This document shows, piece after piece, positions 23,685 through 31,127 of a stretch of 35,634 nucleotides of DNA; position 1 is the first letter of the stretch; each line of letters begins with the position of its first letter. Origin of the DNA: Bacilli bacterium (GTDB taxonomy: Bacteria; Bacillota_I; Bacilli_A; RF39; UBA660); NCBI GenBank assembly GCA_017398945.1, contig JAFQES010000012.1:1-35634 (forward strand), in the 5' to 3' direction. The notes beneath the pieces were generated by a model that saw only the letters and a program-made list of their open reading frames with translations, did no database searches and was not told the DNA's origin. Position numbers and translations under genes: made by a program.

Positions 23685-24608
23685 TTAATTAAAATTGTTA
23701 TATTCAATCGTTTTTCCATTTAAAATGTATGTTTTTTCCCAGTTATTATTACTATCTTTAATTAAATAGTTAGTCAAGTCAATCTTTTTTCCAACTTTTA
23801 ATGGATCATTTCCTATTAAATATAAATACTCTTCATTGAGATTAATTTTTTTATAAATTTTATCATCTAATTTAAATTTATTGTTTTTTGTATTGATAAC
23901 TCCATTGATTTTAAGTTTTATACCATAACACTCTTTTCTTATTTTTTTATCAATAAATATATCTTTTTTAGTTAATTTAGTACACTTATCAACAACTGCA
24001 AGAGATTTTGTTGCATTATCAAAAACATCGTTTGTTAAAAAACCATCAGACACAAAATCACATTTTTTACCAATAACAAATGAGGTCATTGAATTACTTG
24101 CCAGAATACTTTGCAAATTTTCTAAACTATTATGTTTTGCATTATTAACAACTGCAAATACTCCTCTTAAATTGAAATGTTTTTCATTTTTTATTAACTC
24201 CATAGCTTTATAAAAATGTTTTGTTGATAACCCATCTTCAAAGTTATTAATGTCTAATTGCAAAAATAGTTGGAGCTCATCACGGATTTTTAAATGTTGA
24301 ATTTTTTCAAGTTCATCATAATCTTTAACAACTAATATTAAATTATTCATTATGACATCATATATTTGTTCTATATCATCTATTTCACTAATAATAATTG
24401 GAGTCTTTTTAAAAATATTTCTAATTTTTAGAGTTTCAGATAAATTATTTGTGAATACTCCTATATTATCTATCTTTAATATTTCATCTAATATATCTAA
24501 ACCTAAACCATATGCGTTATATCTTACATCTATCCAATTAAAAAGTTTATCTTTTATATTTTCTTTTATGTTATCTCTAATTTTATTTAAATCTACTGCT
24601 AATTGCAT
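23685..24608 (-). CDS. Alanine-racemase-like protein lacking the PLP lysine (probable pseudoenzyme)
   Basis: The layout follows the N-terminal barrel of alanine racemase. AVDLNKIRDNIK is the usual opening. VRYNAYGLG aligns with the VKANAYGHG motif, and FLQLDINNFEDGLS aligns with HLKVDTGMNRLG. FNLRGVFAVVNNA fits the barrel strand that normally ends in THFA. The lysine that carries PLP is Arg29, and the GYADG catalytic-tyrosine motif of the C-terminal domain is not found. At about 307 residues it is some 60 shorter than active enzymes. The ATG at 24608 has AGGTGA upstream; a GTG three codons earlier is less likely. It is divergent from the helicase gene. Racemase activity is unlikely; it may bind a ligand or regulate. 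Confidence 0.7.
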   Translation of the reverse strand: MQLAVDLNKIRDNIKENIKDKLFNWIDVRYNAYGLGLDILDEILKIDNIGVFTNNLSETLKIRNIFKKTPIIISEIDDIEQIYDVIMNNLILVVKDYDELEKIQHLKIRDELQLFLQLDINNFEDGLSTKHFYKAMELIKNEKHFNLRGVFAVVNNAKHNSLENLQSILASNSMTSFVIGKKCDFVSDGFLTNDVFDNATKSLAVVDKCTKLTKKDIFIDKKIRKECYGIKLKINGVINTKNNKFKLDDKIYKKINLNEEYLYLIGNDPLKVGKKIDLTNYLIKDSNNNWEKTYILNGKTIEYNNFN

Positions 24609-24704
24609 TATATTCACCTAGTAATATTATACCTTAAAATATTAGACAAAGAAAGAATATTATGATAAGATTTAAGGGCATTTGGATAATATAGAAAGGT
24701 TTTT

Positions 24705-26249
24705 ATGTATCCAAAATATTCTTATATAAAAAAACAAGATATAAAGAAAGTGCCTATTATAAATAGAGCGTCTGCATATCAAAATAATAAAAAATATTTA
24801 AAAGAACAAGATAAGCTTTATCATGAGTTGCTTGATAACATTAATGGTTATCCTTTAGATAAATATCAAAGAAAAGTTGTATATAGTAATGAAGATCATA
24901 CTATCGTAATTGCTGGAGCTGGTTGTGGCAAAACAACAACAATGATTGGAAAAATTAAATATTTAATAAATGTTAATAAAATAGCTCCAGAGGATATTAT
25001 TGCGATTTCTTTTACTAACGAATCAGCCAATAGTCTAAAAAATGCGTTGGAAAACAATAACATTTATAATGTTTATACTTCTACTTTTCATAAGTTAGCT
25101 TTAAATTATGTTGATAAACAAAATATCGTTTCCGATAATTACTTAGATTTTATTATAAATGAGTATTTTTATAGTTGTAATAATAGAACTAAAGCAATAA
25201 TTTGCAAAGCTTTTGGCATTTCTAATTATGAAGAATTATTTAAAGATAACTATATAAATTACAAAAAGATGGTTAAGAAAACATTAATGTTATGTCATAC
25301 TAATGATTTTACAACAAAAGATTTTATGAAAATTAAAGATAAAATAAACAAATTATTTTTCAAACGTCTTTCTTTACTCTGTTATTTATATTTAATAATT
25401 GATTTATATTATTTGTATGAAGAAGAAAAGGCTTCTACTAATGCGATTGATTTTGATGATATGATTATTAAAGCCACCAACAATCTTTCTAAACACAAGT
25501 TAAATACTAAATATGTTATTGTTGATGAATATCAAGACACTTCTTTAATAAGAGTTAAATTCTTACAAGAATTTATCAGATTAAGTAAGGCAAAGTTATT
25601 GGTAGTGGGTGATGATTATCAAAGCATTTATTGTTTTAATGGCTGTGATATTAATATCTTTTTAAATTTCAAGAAATATTTTGCTAGCCCTAAAACTTTT
25701 AAATTAAAAAATACTTATCGTAATAGCCAACAACTTATTAACATATCGGTTAAATTTATTTTAAAAAATCCGTTTCAAATTAATAAAAAGTTAATATCTA
25801 ATAAAAGATTAGATTGTCCAATAAAAATTATTTATTATAACGAAAAAAACAAAAAAAGTAAGTTTAGCAAACTATTAAAATATGTTAATAACAATTATGG
25901 AAATTATTTAGTTTTAGGTAGGAATAATTTTGATATAAATCATTATATAAGTACTCCGATAAATTATTTAACTGTGCATAAATCAAAAGGATTAGAAGCT
26001 GACAACATAATTATTATTAATTTAGAAAATAGTTGTTATGGATTTCCCATTAAAATAAAAGATTCAAAAATAGAAAAGATATTTTTTAATAATAAACAAA
26101 AATATCCATATGACGAAGAAAGACGACTTTTTTATGTCGCTTTAACGAGAACTAAAAACTATGTATTTTTATATGTTAATAAGTCTAATCCTTCTATCTT
26201 TGTTAAAGAACTAATTAAAGATAATGAAATCCAAGAAATTCGCATATGA
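24705..26249 (+). CDS. UvrD/Rep-family superfamily 1 DNA helicase, compact
   Basis: An ATP-driven 3'-to-5' DNA translocase. All SF1A motifs can be read: Q-motif DKYQRKVV, Walker A GAGCGKTTT, motif Ia SFTNESANSL, motif II VDEYQDTS, motif III VGDDYQSIYCFNG, motif IV NTYRNSQ, motif V LTVHKSKGLEADNI and motif VI VALTRTKNYVFL. At 514 residues it is much shorter than PcrA/UvrD (about 720), with reduced 1B and 2B domains. This resembles the core of helicase IV and UvrD_C_2-type proteins. The main chromosomal PcrA is probably elsewhere. AGAAAGG precedes the ATG. It is divergent from the racemase-like gene and convergent with the ABC exporter. Confidence 0.9.
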   Translation: MYPKYSYIKKQDIKKVPIINRASAYQNNKKYLKEQDKLYHELLDNINGYPLDKYQRKVVYSNEDHTIVIAGAGCGKTTTMIGKIKYLINVNKIAPEDIIAISFTNESANSLKNALENNNIYNVYTSTFHKLALNYVDKQNIVSDNYLDFIINEYFYSCNNRTKAIICKAFGISNYEELFKDNYINYKKMVKKTLMLCHTNDFTTKDFMKIKDKINKLFFKRLSLLCYLYLIIDLYYLYEEEKASTNAIDFDDMIIKATNNLSKHKLNTKYVIVDEYQDTSLIRVKFLQEFIRLSKAKLLVVGDDYQSIYCFNGCDINIFLNFKKYFASPKTFKLKNTYRNSQQLINISVKFILKNPFQINKKLISNKRLDCPIKIIYYNEKNKKSKFSKLLKYVNNNYGNYLVLGRNNFDINHYISTPINYLTVHKSKGLEADNIIIINLENSCYGFPIKIKDSKIEKIFFNNKQKYPYDEERRLFYVALTRTKNYVFLYVNKSNPSIFVKELIKDNEIQEIRI

Positions 26250-26286
26250 ACACTTAATAAACTCATCATTTTAAAACAAAAATAAA

Positions 26287-26304
26287 GCACCTATAATTAG
26301 GTGC
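26287..26304 (-). terminator. Terminator-like hairpin facing the helicase gene
   Basis: GCACCT/AGGTGC with a 6-nt loop. On the minus strand it is followed by TTTATTTTTG. It may stop transcripts from the ABC exporter entering the helicase gene. Confidence 0.6.
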
Positions 26305-26318
26305 AATACCCATATGTG

Positions 26319-26354
26319 GAGATACATCTAAGCCAAAAGATTATATCTCTTTTT
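26319..26354 (+). terminator. Weak terminator-like hairpin
   Basis: GAGATA/TATCTC with a 19-nt loop followed by TTTTT. Downstream of the helicase gene; a weaker candidate than the one at 26378. Confidence 0.4.
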
Positions 26355-26377
26355 CAATATTATTATATACATAATAG

Positions 26378-26401
26378 TTGCATTAATGCAATTATTTTTT
26401 T
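26378..26401 (+). terminator. Terminator of the helicase gene
   Basis: Palindrome TTGCATTAATGCAA followed by TTATTTTTTT on the plus strand. Confidence 0.6.
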
Positions 26402-26428
26402 AAGATTTCAAAAAAGCTTTAGTTTTAA

Positions 26429-28021
26429 TTAAATCTTCTTTTCTTTTAAATTATGATCTTCAAAATAATAAAATTTGTTACATATTTTATTTATTTTTTC
26501 ATTGTGAGTAGCTATAATTAATGTTTTGGCCGAAAAATATTTTAGAATAAAATTAACTACAATATCTTCTGTATGTTTATCTAAATTAGAAGTTGGTTCA
26601 TCTAAAACATAAATTTCTTTATTCATTAAATAGCTTCTTAACAAGTTAATGCGACGTTTTTGACCTGTGGATAACTTTAATCCTTTTTCACCAACTATAG
26701 TATCAATTCCTTCTTCAAACAATAGTATTTCATCTAGCTCTAACTCTTTTAAATAGTTCATTAATTCCTCATCGCTTATTTTCTTATTTAAACAAAGATT
26801 ATCTTTTATTGACATATTGAATAATTCAATTTCTTGACTTACGACTCCAATATCAAGTTTTACTAAATTAAAATCATTATCATCAATATTAATATTACCT
26901 TTAAATGTACTAATATTTCCCAAAAGTAAGTTGATAACAGATGTTTTTCCTTGACCAGACTTTCCTGTAATGGATATTTTGTCTTTATTATTTATTATTA
27001 AGTTATCAACTTTAATATCTAAATTGGTTTTAGGATAATGGATAATAACGTCACTTAATTTTACCTCTTTAAAATTACTTATTTTTTTCCGTTTATCAAG
27101 TTTTTTAAATATAACTTTTAATTTGTTTTTTATAGCTTTTAATTCATACCAATTAATTATATTAGTAGTTAATTCTTCAAAAACAAATCCCATCTCCACT
27201 TGTAAAGAAATATAAAAAGTAATTATACCAATTGTATCAATACCATTAGATAAATCGATAACAGCTTTAAGAAGACCTAGGAAAAACGGTACCACTATTA
27301 AAATATTACGTATCATTTCTTCTGTAGAATAATATTTTACATACTTTTCATTTTCTTTATAGCAATGCTTACCTTCTTTAGCTATTTTATCCACAAAGTA
27401 TTTATTAGAATTTAATAATTTAACTGTTCTTATATTGCTAATAAAATCCGTATAAATAGAAGAATATTTATATTCCTCATCGTATAATAGTTCTACTTGA
27501 TTATTAGCTTTTCTTAATATCTTTATACTTATCAACACACAAAGAATACTACTAATAAAAGATATTATAAAAAGAAAAAATGATTGGTTATATAATGTAT
27601 AAAAAAGAAATAAAAAAGTTATTAAAATGCTAATATATTCTGCTGATAAAATTCTTTGAACTAGATCTGTTATTTTGCTTATTATGTCTTCAAAGTATCC
27701 GGTTTGATATTTTGAAATAGTTTCAGTCGGAATTTCACTTAGTTTTTTATAATATTCTTCATATTGTACTTTAGAATATTCATATAAATAATTATCACTA
27801 TATTTTCTTAAAAGATAGTTACCACCTACTCTTAATATTTTTGATAACAAGAATATCCCAATTACTATAAATGCCTTTTGAGGAGTAAAAGGTAAAGTTA
27901 AAAATAAAGTAAATGAAAACGGGACAATATAGTAGATAATATCTAGAAAAGCTTCTAATATTAAGCAAATAGCTAACTTTTTCTTATTTAAGCTTTTAAA
28001 AATAAAATTTATATTTTCCAT
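26429..28021 (-). CDS. ABC transporter, fused permease and ATPase (exporter type)
   Basis: A half-transporter that should work as a homodimer. The N-terminal 300 residues hold about five or six membrane helices of the type I exporter fold. The ATPase domain has Walker A GKSGQGKTS, Q-loop VVSQE, signature LSTGQKRR (LSGGQ in most), Walker B YVLDEPTSNLD and H-loop IATHN. At about 530 residues it is slightly short but no motif is missing. ATG at 28021 has GGGAGTGA six bases upstream; a TTG two codons earlier is possible. No partner half-transporter is adjacent. The substrate cannot be deduced; a lipid, peptide or drug is typical of the group. Confidence 0.9.
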   Translation of the reverse strand: MENINFIFKSLNKKKLAICLILEAFLDIIYYIVPFSFTLFLTLPFTPQKAFIVIGIFLLSKILRVGGNYLLRKYSDNYLYEYSKVQYEEYYKKLSEIPTETISKYQTGYFEDIISKITDLVQRILSAEYISILITFLFLFYTLYNQSFFLFIISFISSILCVLISIKILRKANNQVELLYDEEYKYSSIYTDFISNIRTVKLLNSNKYFVDKIAKEGKHCYKENEKYVKYYSTEEMIRNILIVVPFFLGLLKAVIDLSNGIDTIGIITFYISLQVEMGFVFEELTTNIINWYELKAIKNKLKVIFKKLDKRKKISNFKEVKLSDVIIHYPKTNLDIKVDNLIINNKDKISITGKSGQGKTSVINLLLGNISTFKGNINIDDNDFNLVKLDIGVVSQEIELFNMSIKDNLCLNKKISDEELMNYLKELELDEILLFEEGIDTIVGEKGLKLSTGQKRRINLLRSYLMNKEIYVLDEPTSNLDKHTEDIVVNFILKYFSAKTLIIATHNEKINKICNKFYYFEDHNLKEKKI

Positions 28022-28041
28022 ACACAATCACTCCCAAAGTT

Positions 28042-28047
28042 ATTATA
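28042..28047 (-). promoter_or_regulatory. Extended -10 for the ABC transporter gene
   Basis: TG-C-TATAAT on the minus strand about 20 bases before the start codon. No clear -35 was seen, which is normal for an extended -10. Confidence 0.5.
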
Positions 28048-28067
28048 GCACAATCATTTTGTATGAG

Positions 28068-28110
28068 GTATTATTTTCACGGTGTCACGACCTTTTGTTC
28101 GAAATAATAC
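28068..28110. other. Inverted repeat GTATTATTT/AAATAATAC in a gene-poor gap
   Basis: A perfect 9-bp inverted repeat with a 25-nt loop, which itself contains the direct repeat TCACG twice. It lies between the ABC gene and the small ORF, in a stretch of about 480 bp with no gene longer than 30 codons. Role unknown. Confidence 0.4.
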
Positions 28111-28128
28111 TTTTAGGAACATTTAATT

Positions 28129-28273
28129 GTTGGGTGATTTGCCAAACTTCATTTAGAGGATAGACGATAAGGATGAACAAGAAGGATTTTTTAATTCCAT
28201 CTCAAGTAATTACTATCTTCCTATTAGTATTATTACTATTTATAGTTTTGATCTAAAAAGAAAATCACCTAAC
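28129..28273. repeat. 12-bp long-range inverted repeat enclosing a small ORF
   Basis: GTTGGGTGATTT (28129-28140) pairs with AAATCACCTAAC (28262-28273), 12 pairs with one G-T. The 145-bp unit contains the 27-codon hydrophobic ORF. It could be a 5'-3' fold-back in an mRNA or the ends of a small mobile cassette. No target duplication is evident. Confidence 0.5.
28173..28256 (+). CDS. Small hydrophobic peptide (27 aa), possible type I toxin-like ORF
   Basis: The ORF encodes MNKKDFLIPSQV followed by a 15-residue all-hydrophobic segment ending in LI. It has a charged N-terminus, one probable membrane helix, and a Shine-Dalgarno-like AGAGGA nine or so bases before the ATG. Size and layout resemble type I toxin peptides and other small membrane proteins, but no family match can be claimed. 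It is centred in the inverted repeat described separately. No antisense RNA promoter was found with confidence. It may simply be a decayed gene end, though the ORF and its start signal look intact. Confidence 0.4.
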   Translation: MNKKDFLIPSQVITIFLLVLLLFIVLI

Positions 28274-28280
28274 TCAGCAT

Positions 28281-28364
28281 TGATATGATCCCCAAAAGTT
28301 GGACACAGGAAGCGAGGTTTTTTATATGAAAAAATTAAGTTTTAAAGATAAAGCGAATATATGA
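28281..28364 (+). mobile_element. IS3-family (IS150-group) end remnant with truncated orfA
   Basis: TGATATGATCCCCAAAAGTT followed by GGACAC is typical of the terminal repeats of IS150-group elements. After it come a Shine-Dalgarno (GGAAGCGAGG) and an ATG at 28326 opening MKKLSFKDKANI, which looks like the usual start of OrfA before a stop after 12 codons. The rest of the transposase is missing, and a terminator and tRNA-Glu follow directly. A dead fragment. Confidence 0.6.
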
Positions 28365-28372
28365 TATAACAT

Positions 28373-28398
28373 AAAAACGACTTTCTTTCAAGTCGTTT
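28373..28398 (-). terminator. Terminator after tRNA-Glu
   Basis: AAACGACTT/AAGTCGTTT (9 bp, 6-nt loop) then TTTTTATG on the minus strand. It closes the tRNA-Gln - gltX - tRNA-Glu unit. Confidence 0.85.
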
Positions 28399-28410
28399 AG
28401 CTTGTTCAAT

Positions 28411-28487
28411 TGGTGGCCCGTATGGGTTTCGAACCCATGAATACTGCCTTGAGAGGGCAGCGTGTTAAACCACTTCACCAACGGGTC
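28411..28487 (-). tRNA. tRNA-Glu (anticodon CTC)
   Basis: Anticodon arm CTGCC-CTCTCAA-GGCAG, T-arm ATGGG-TTCGAAA-CCCAT, discriminator A, encoded CCA. The acceptor GACCCGT/ACGGGCC has an A-C mismatch at the second pair (2:71), where relatives have a G-C or G-T pair. It lies just past gltX with a hairpin (AACATTGT/ACAATGTT, 28493-28513) in between. It reads GAG; a TTC isoacceptor must exist elsewhere. Confidence 0.9.
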
Positions 28488-28511
28488 AGGAAAACATTGT
28501 AAAATACAATG

Positions 28512-30155
28512 TTATTTAATATTTGATTTAAAAAGTTCGATTCTATTTTTTATAGTGTCTTTTCCTAAAACATTTAAAATTTCATAAAGATCAGGAGTTT
28601 GTACTTTAGAAGTAATTGCAACTCTAATTAATTCACATACGTCTCCAACATGCCCTTTATAGCTTTCTGGATTTGCTTTATAAGCTTTAACTTCTTTAGC
28701 AAAGCCATGTTTTTCAGCTAGATCTTTTATTTTATTAAACCATGTATCTTTGTCATCTTTTTCATTATAATAATTATTTATATAATCTTCTAAGATATCT
28801 CCGTTATAGAATTCTTTAAATTCTACTTCATCATAAGCATCTTTTGTGAATAATTCATCATACATATACCAGAAATATTTTTTATAATCGCTATATGACG
28901 CTATATCTTTTCTTGGTCTAGCAATATATTTTTCAATATTTAGTGTATTTATAGTTTTTTCTTTACTATTTTTTACTAATTCATAAAATTCTGGATCATT
29001 GACTTCTAAATATTTTAAAAGATTTTCATAAATATCTTCACTTTTTTGTCTGCTGAAATAAATTTTAGAAATGCTCATTAATTTATCTATATCAAATAAT
29101 GAACCACCTACTGGCATTTTATCAAAAGTAAATTCATAATCATCTACAGTTAAAGTTGGATTGTTAGTATACCATTCTTCAAAAGCTGAATTATTAACAG
29201 TTGCTAAATATAAATTAATTACTTCCGTTGGTATTCCTAATTTATAGTAATAAGAAATAGCAGCTTCTGGATCTTTTCTTTTACTTAATTTTCTAATTGA
29301 ACCATTATCTTTAATAGTAATAGGTGCTATGTGACCAAACTTCGGTAATTCAAAACCTAACACCTTAAATAATTGATCATGGATTGGATAGCTTGATACC
29401 CATTCGTCTCCACGAAAAACATGCGTAGTGCGCATTAAATGATCATCAACAACATGAGCAAAATGATATGTTGGTAAGCCATCACTTTTTATAATAACGA
29501 TATCTAAATCATTTTCTGGCATTTCAATATGACCTTTAATTAAATCATTTAAAACTACTTTATTATCATAATTTCCAGGAGATTTGAAACGAATAATAAA
29601 TTTCTCACCGTTATTAATTTTTTCCATAACTTGTTCTTTGCTATAGTTACGGCAACGAGCGTATTTACCATAATATCCTATTCTAGCTTTTTTGATTTCT
29701 TGGTTTTTTCTAGTAATATCTAAAGTTTCTTCTGAACAAAAGCATGGATAAGCTAGTTCTTCTTCGATTAATTTACGAGCAAAAGCTTGATATATATCTT
29801 TTCTTTCACTTTGAATATAAGGTCCATATTCTCCGCCATATGAAGGACCTTCATCCCATTTTATATTTAAATCATTGAAATCTTTAATAATTCCTTCAAT
29901 ACCATTTTCTACTTCTCTTTTTTGGTCAGTATCTTCTATTCTTATGTAAGCTACTCCACCAGTTTGGTGAGCAAATTGTAAATCAGAAAATGATGTGTAT
30001 AAACTTCCCATATGAACAAATCCAGTTGGAGATGGTGCAAATCTTGTTACCATTGCTCCTTCTTTTAAATTTCTTTTTGGATATTTTTGTTCATAATATT
30101 CCCAATCATGTTCTACATTAGGAATTAAGATTTCTGCATATTCTTTATTTGTCAT
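28512..30155 (-). CDS. gltX: Glutamyl-tRNA synthetase
   Basis: A class I synthetase that charges tRNA-Glu and, in bacteria without GlnRS, also tRNA-Gln for later amidation by GatCAB. The HIGH motif is HMGS at residues 48-51 (PSPTGFVHMGSL) and KMSKS is KLSKR near residue 288. The zinc-like insertion contains CFCSEE and a later CRNY. It has a 35-residue N-terminal extension (NKEYAEILIPNVEHDW) and about 547 residues, as in the longer clostridial GltX type; the usual length is about 480. ATG at 30155 has AGAGGTGAAA upstream. It is flanked by tRNA-Gln(CTG) and tRNA-Glu(CTC) in the same direction, so all three are probably one transcript. Confidence 0.96.
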   Translation of the reverse strand: MTNKEYAEILIPNVEHDWEYYEQKYPKRNLKEGAMVTRFAPSPTGFVHMGSLYTSFSDLQFAHQTGGVAYIRIEDTDQKREVENGIEGIIKDFNDLNIKWDEGPSYGGEYGPYIQSERKDIYQAFARKLIEEELAYPCFCSEETLDITRKNQEIKKARIGYYGKYARCRNYSKEQVMEKINNGEKFIIRFKSPGNYDNKVVLNDLIKGHIEMPENDLDIVIIKSDGLPTYHFAHVVDDHLMRTTHVFRGDEWVSSYPIHDQLFKVLGFELPKFGHIAPITIKDNGSIRKLSKRKDPEAAISYYYKLGIPTEVINLYLATVNNSAFEEWYTNNPTLTVDDYEFTFDKMPVGGSLFDIDKLMSISKIYFSRQKSEDIYENLLKYLEVNDPEFYELVKNSKEKTINTLNIEKYIARPRKDIASYSDYKKYFWYMYDELFTKDAYDEVEFKEFYNGDILEDYINNYYNEKDDKDTWFNKIKDLAEKHGFAKEVKAYKANPESYKGHVGDVCELIRVAITSKVQTPDLYEILNVLGKDTIKNRIELFKSNIK

Positions 30156-30173
30156 AAATTTCACCTCTATACT

Positions 30174-30249
30174 TGGCTGCCCAGGTAGGATTCGAACCTA
30201 CGAAATGACGGAGTCAGAGTCCGTTGCCTTACCGCTTGGCGACTGGGCA
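30174..30249 (-). tRNA. tRNA-Gln (anticodon CTG)
   Basis: Acceptor TGCCCAG/CTGGGCA, anticodon arm ACGGA-CTCTGAC-TCCGT, discriminator G, encoded CCA. It reads CAG and lies 18 bp before the gltX start. Confidence 0.96.
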
Positions 30250-30274
30250 AGTTCTAACATATTTTAACATATAT

Positions 30275-30304
30275 ATAGTATTTTATAAAGAAAAAAAGTT
30301 TCAA
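30275..30304 (-). promoter_or_regulatory. Promoter of tRNA-Gln - gltX - tRNA-Glu, inside a terminator
   Basis: TTGAAA (30304-30299), 18-bp spacer, TACTAT (30280-30275), about 25 bases before tRNA-Gln. The -35 is part of the 3' arm of the terminator of the upstream operon. Confidence 0.5.
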
Positions 30305-30329
30305 TTATTTCTTCTTTCCTTGAAACTTT
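30291..30329 (-). terminator. Terminator of the mscL - paralogue operon
   Basis: AAAGTTTCAA/TTGAAACTTT (10 bp) with a 15-nt loop, then a seven-T run on the minus strand. It overlaps the last codons and the stop of the preceding gene. Confidence 0.8.
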
Positions 30330-31110
30330 TATTTAATCTTTCTCTTTTTATTGCTTCTTTTGCTCTTTTTTTCTCATTATTTACAATGCTATCAAAATTC
30401 TTTTCTTCTATAACATAATCATCTGCTAACGCAAACATGCGAATAGGATCTTTTCCATTAATAAGATATAATACATCTACTGAATAGTGTCTAAAAAGTG
30501 GTAAAGTATTACTATCATTACTATATATTCTTGTCCCTTTAGGATTGGCATATTTAACTTTTGTAGCAACCGCACTTTCGTTTTTTAATCTTTGATTTTC
30601 ATTGAGATTATTAAGTAATTTATTTATAGTATGATAATCTTCTTCAGTTATGAATGACCCTTCTATGTCTTTTAACCGAAGACTTCCTGGTGCATTAACA
30701 AGTCTTTTAGTTTCTTTTACAACACTAATATCATTCCAAATAGATACTACATCAAGAACTTTAGATTCACCCGCTAAGATTGTTGCTTGCATTTTTTGAA
30801 CAATAACATAATCAATTAATTTTGGTTCTTCGTCAGGAAGATAAAAATCAAAATTAGGAAATTCTTCTTTTAACTTTTTAAAAAGCCAGTATCCTACTAC
30901 AGTTTGCCAATAATCTCTTTCATCAAAAATATTGGCAATAAGTTTTTCAATGTATTTGGTTTGTGGTAACCAATCTAAAATAAGCGATTTAATATGATTT
31001 TCTTGAAGTTTTAAAAAATATGCATTGCGAATATCATTAATCATAGTTACACTAACATTTTCAGAATTTTTAATATATTCAATTAGTTCTTTATCTGCAT
31101 TTTTTAACAT
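30301..31110 (-). CDS. Unknown protein, second of two tandem paralogues
   Basis: I do not recognise this family. The 269-residue protein is about one-third alike, by eye, to the preceding gene. Shared landmarks are an N-terminal helix ending EYIKNSENV.. (YLKNTERI in the other), a WLPQT/LQPRT element, YWLFKKLKEEFPNF, YLPDEEP, a strand AGESKVLDVVS, and the C-terminal box KNFDSIVNNEKKR followed by a Lys/Arg tail. The middle looks alpha/beta without a known catalytic signature. It starts 17 bp after the paralogue and ends in the operon terminator. The conserved YLP-x-EEP and DSIVNNE boxes would make good search seeds. Confidence 0.65.
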   Translation of the reverse strand: MLKNADKELIEYIKNSENVSVTMINDIRNAYFLKLQENHIKSLILDWLPQTKYIEKLIANIFDERDYWQTVVGYWLFKKLKEEFPNFDFYLPDEEPKLIDYVIVQKMQATILAGESKVLDVVSIWNDISVVKETKRLVNAPGSLRLKDIEGSFITEEDYHTINKLLNNLNENQRLKNESAVATKVKYANPKGTRIYSNDSNTLPLFRHYSVDVLYLINGKDPIRMFALADDYVIEEKNFDSIVNNEKKRAKEAIKRERLNKSFKERRNN

Positions 31111-31127
31111 AAATATACACTCACTTT

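Noticed and set aside
30174-30249. tRNA-Gln(CTG) as a duplicate of the tRNA-Gln(TTG) in the cluster
   Set aside because: The anticodon and stem sequences differ, so it is a distinct isoacceptor rather than a recent copy.
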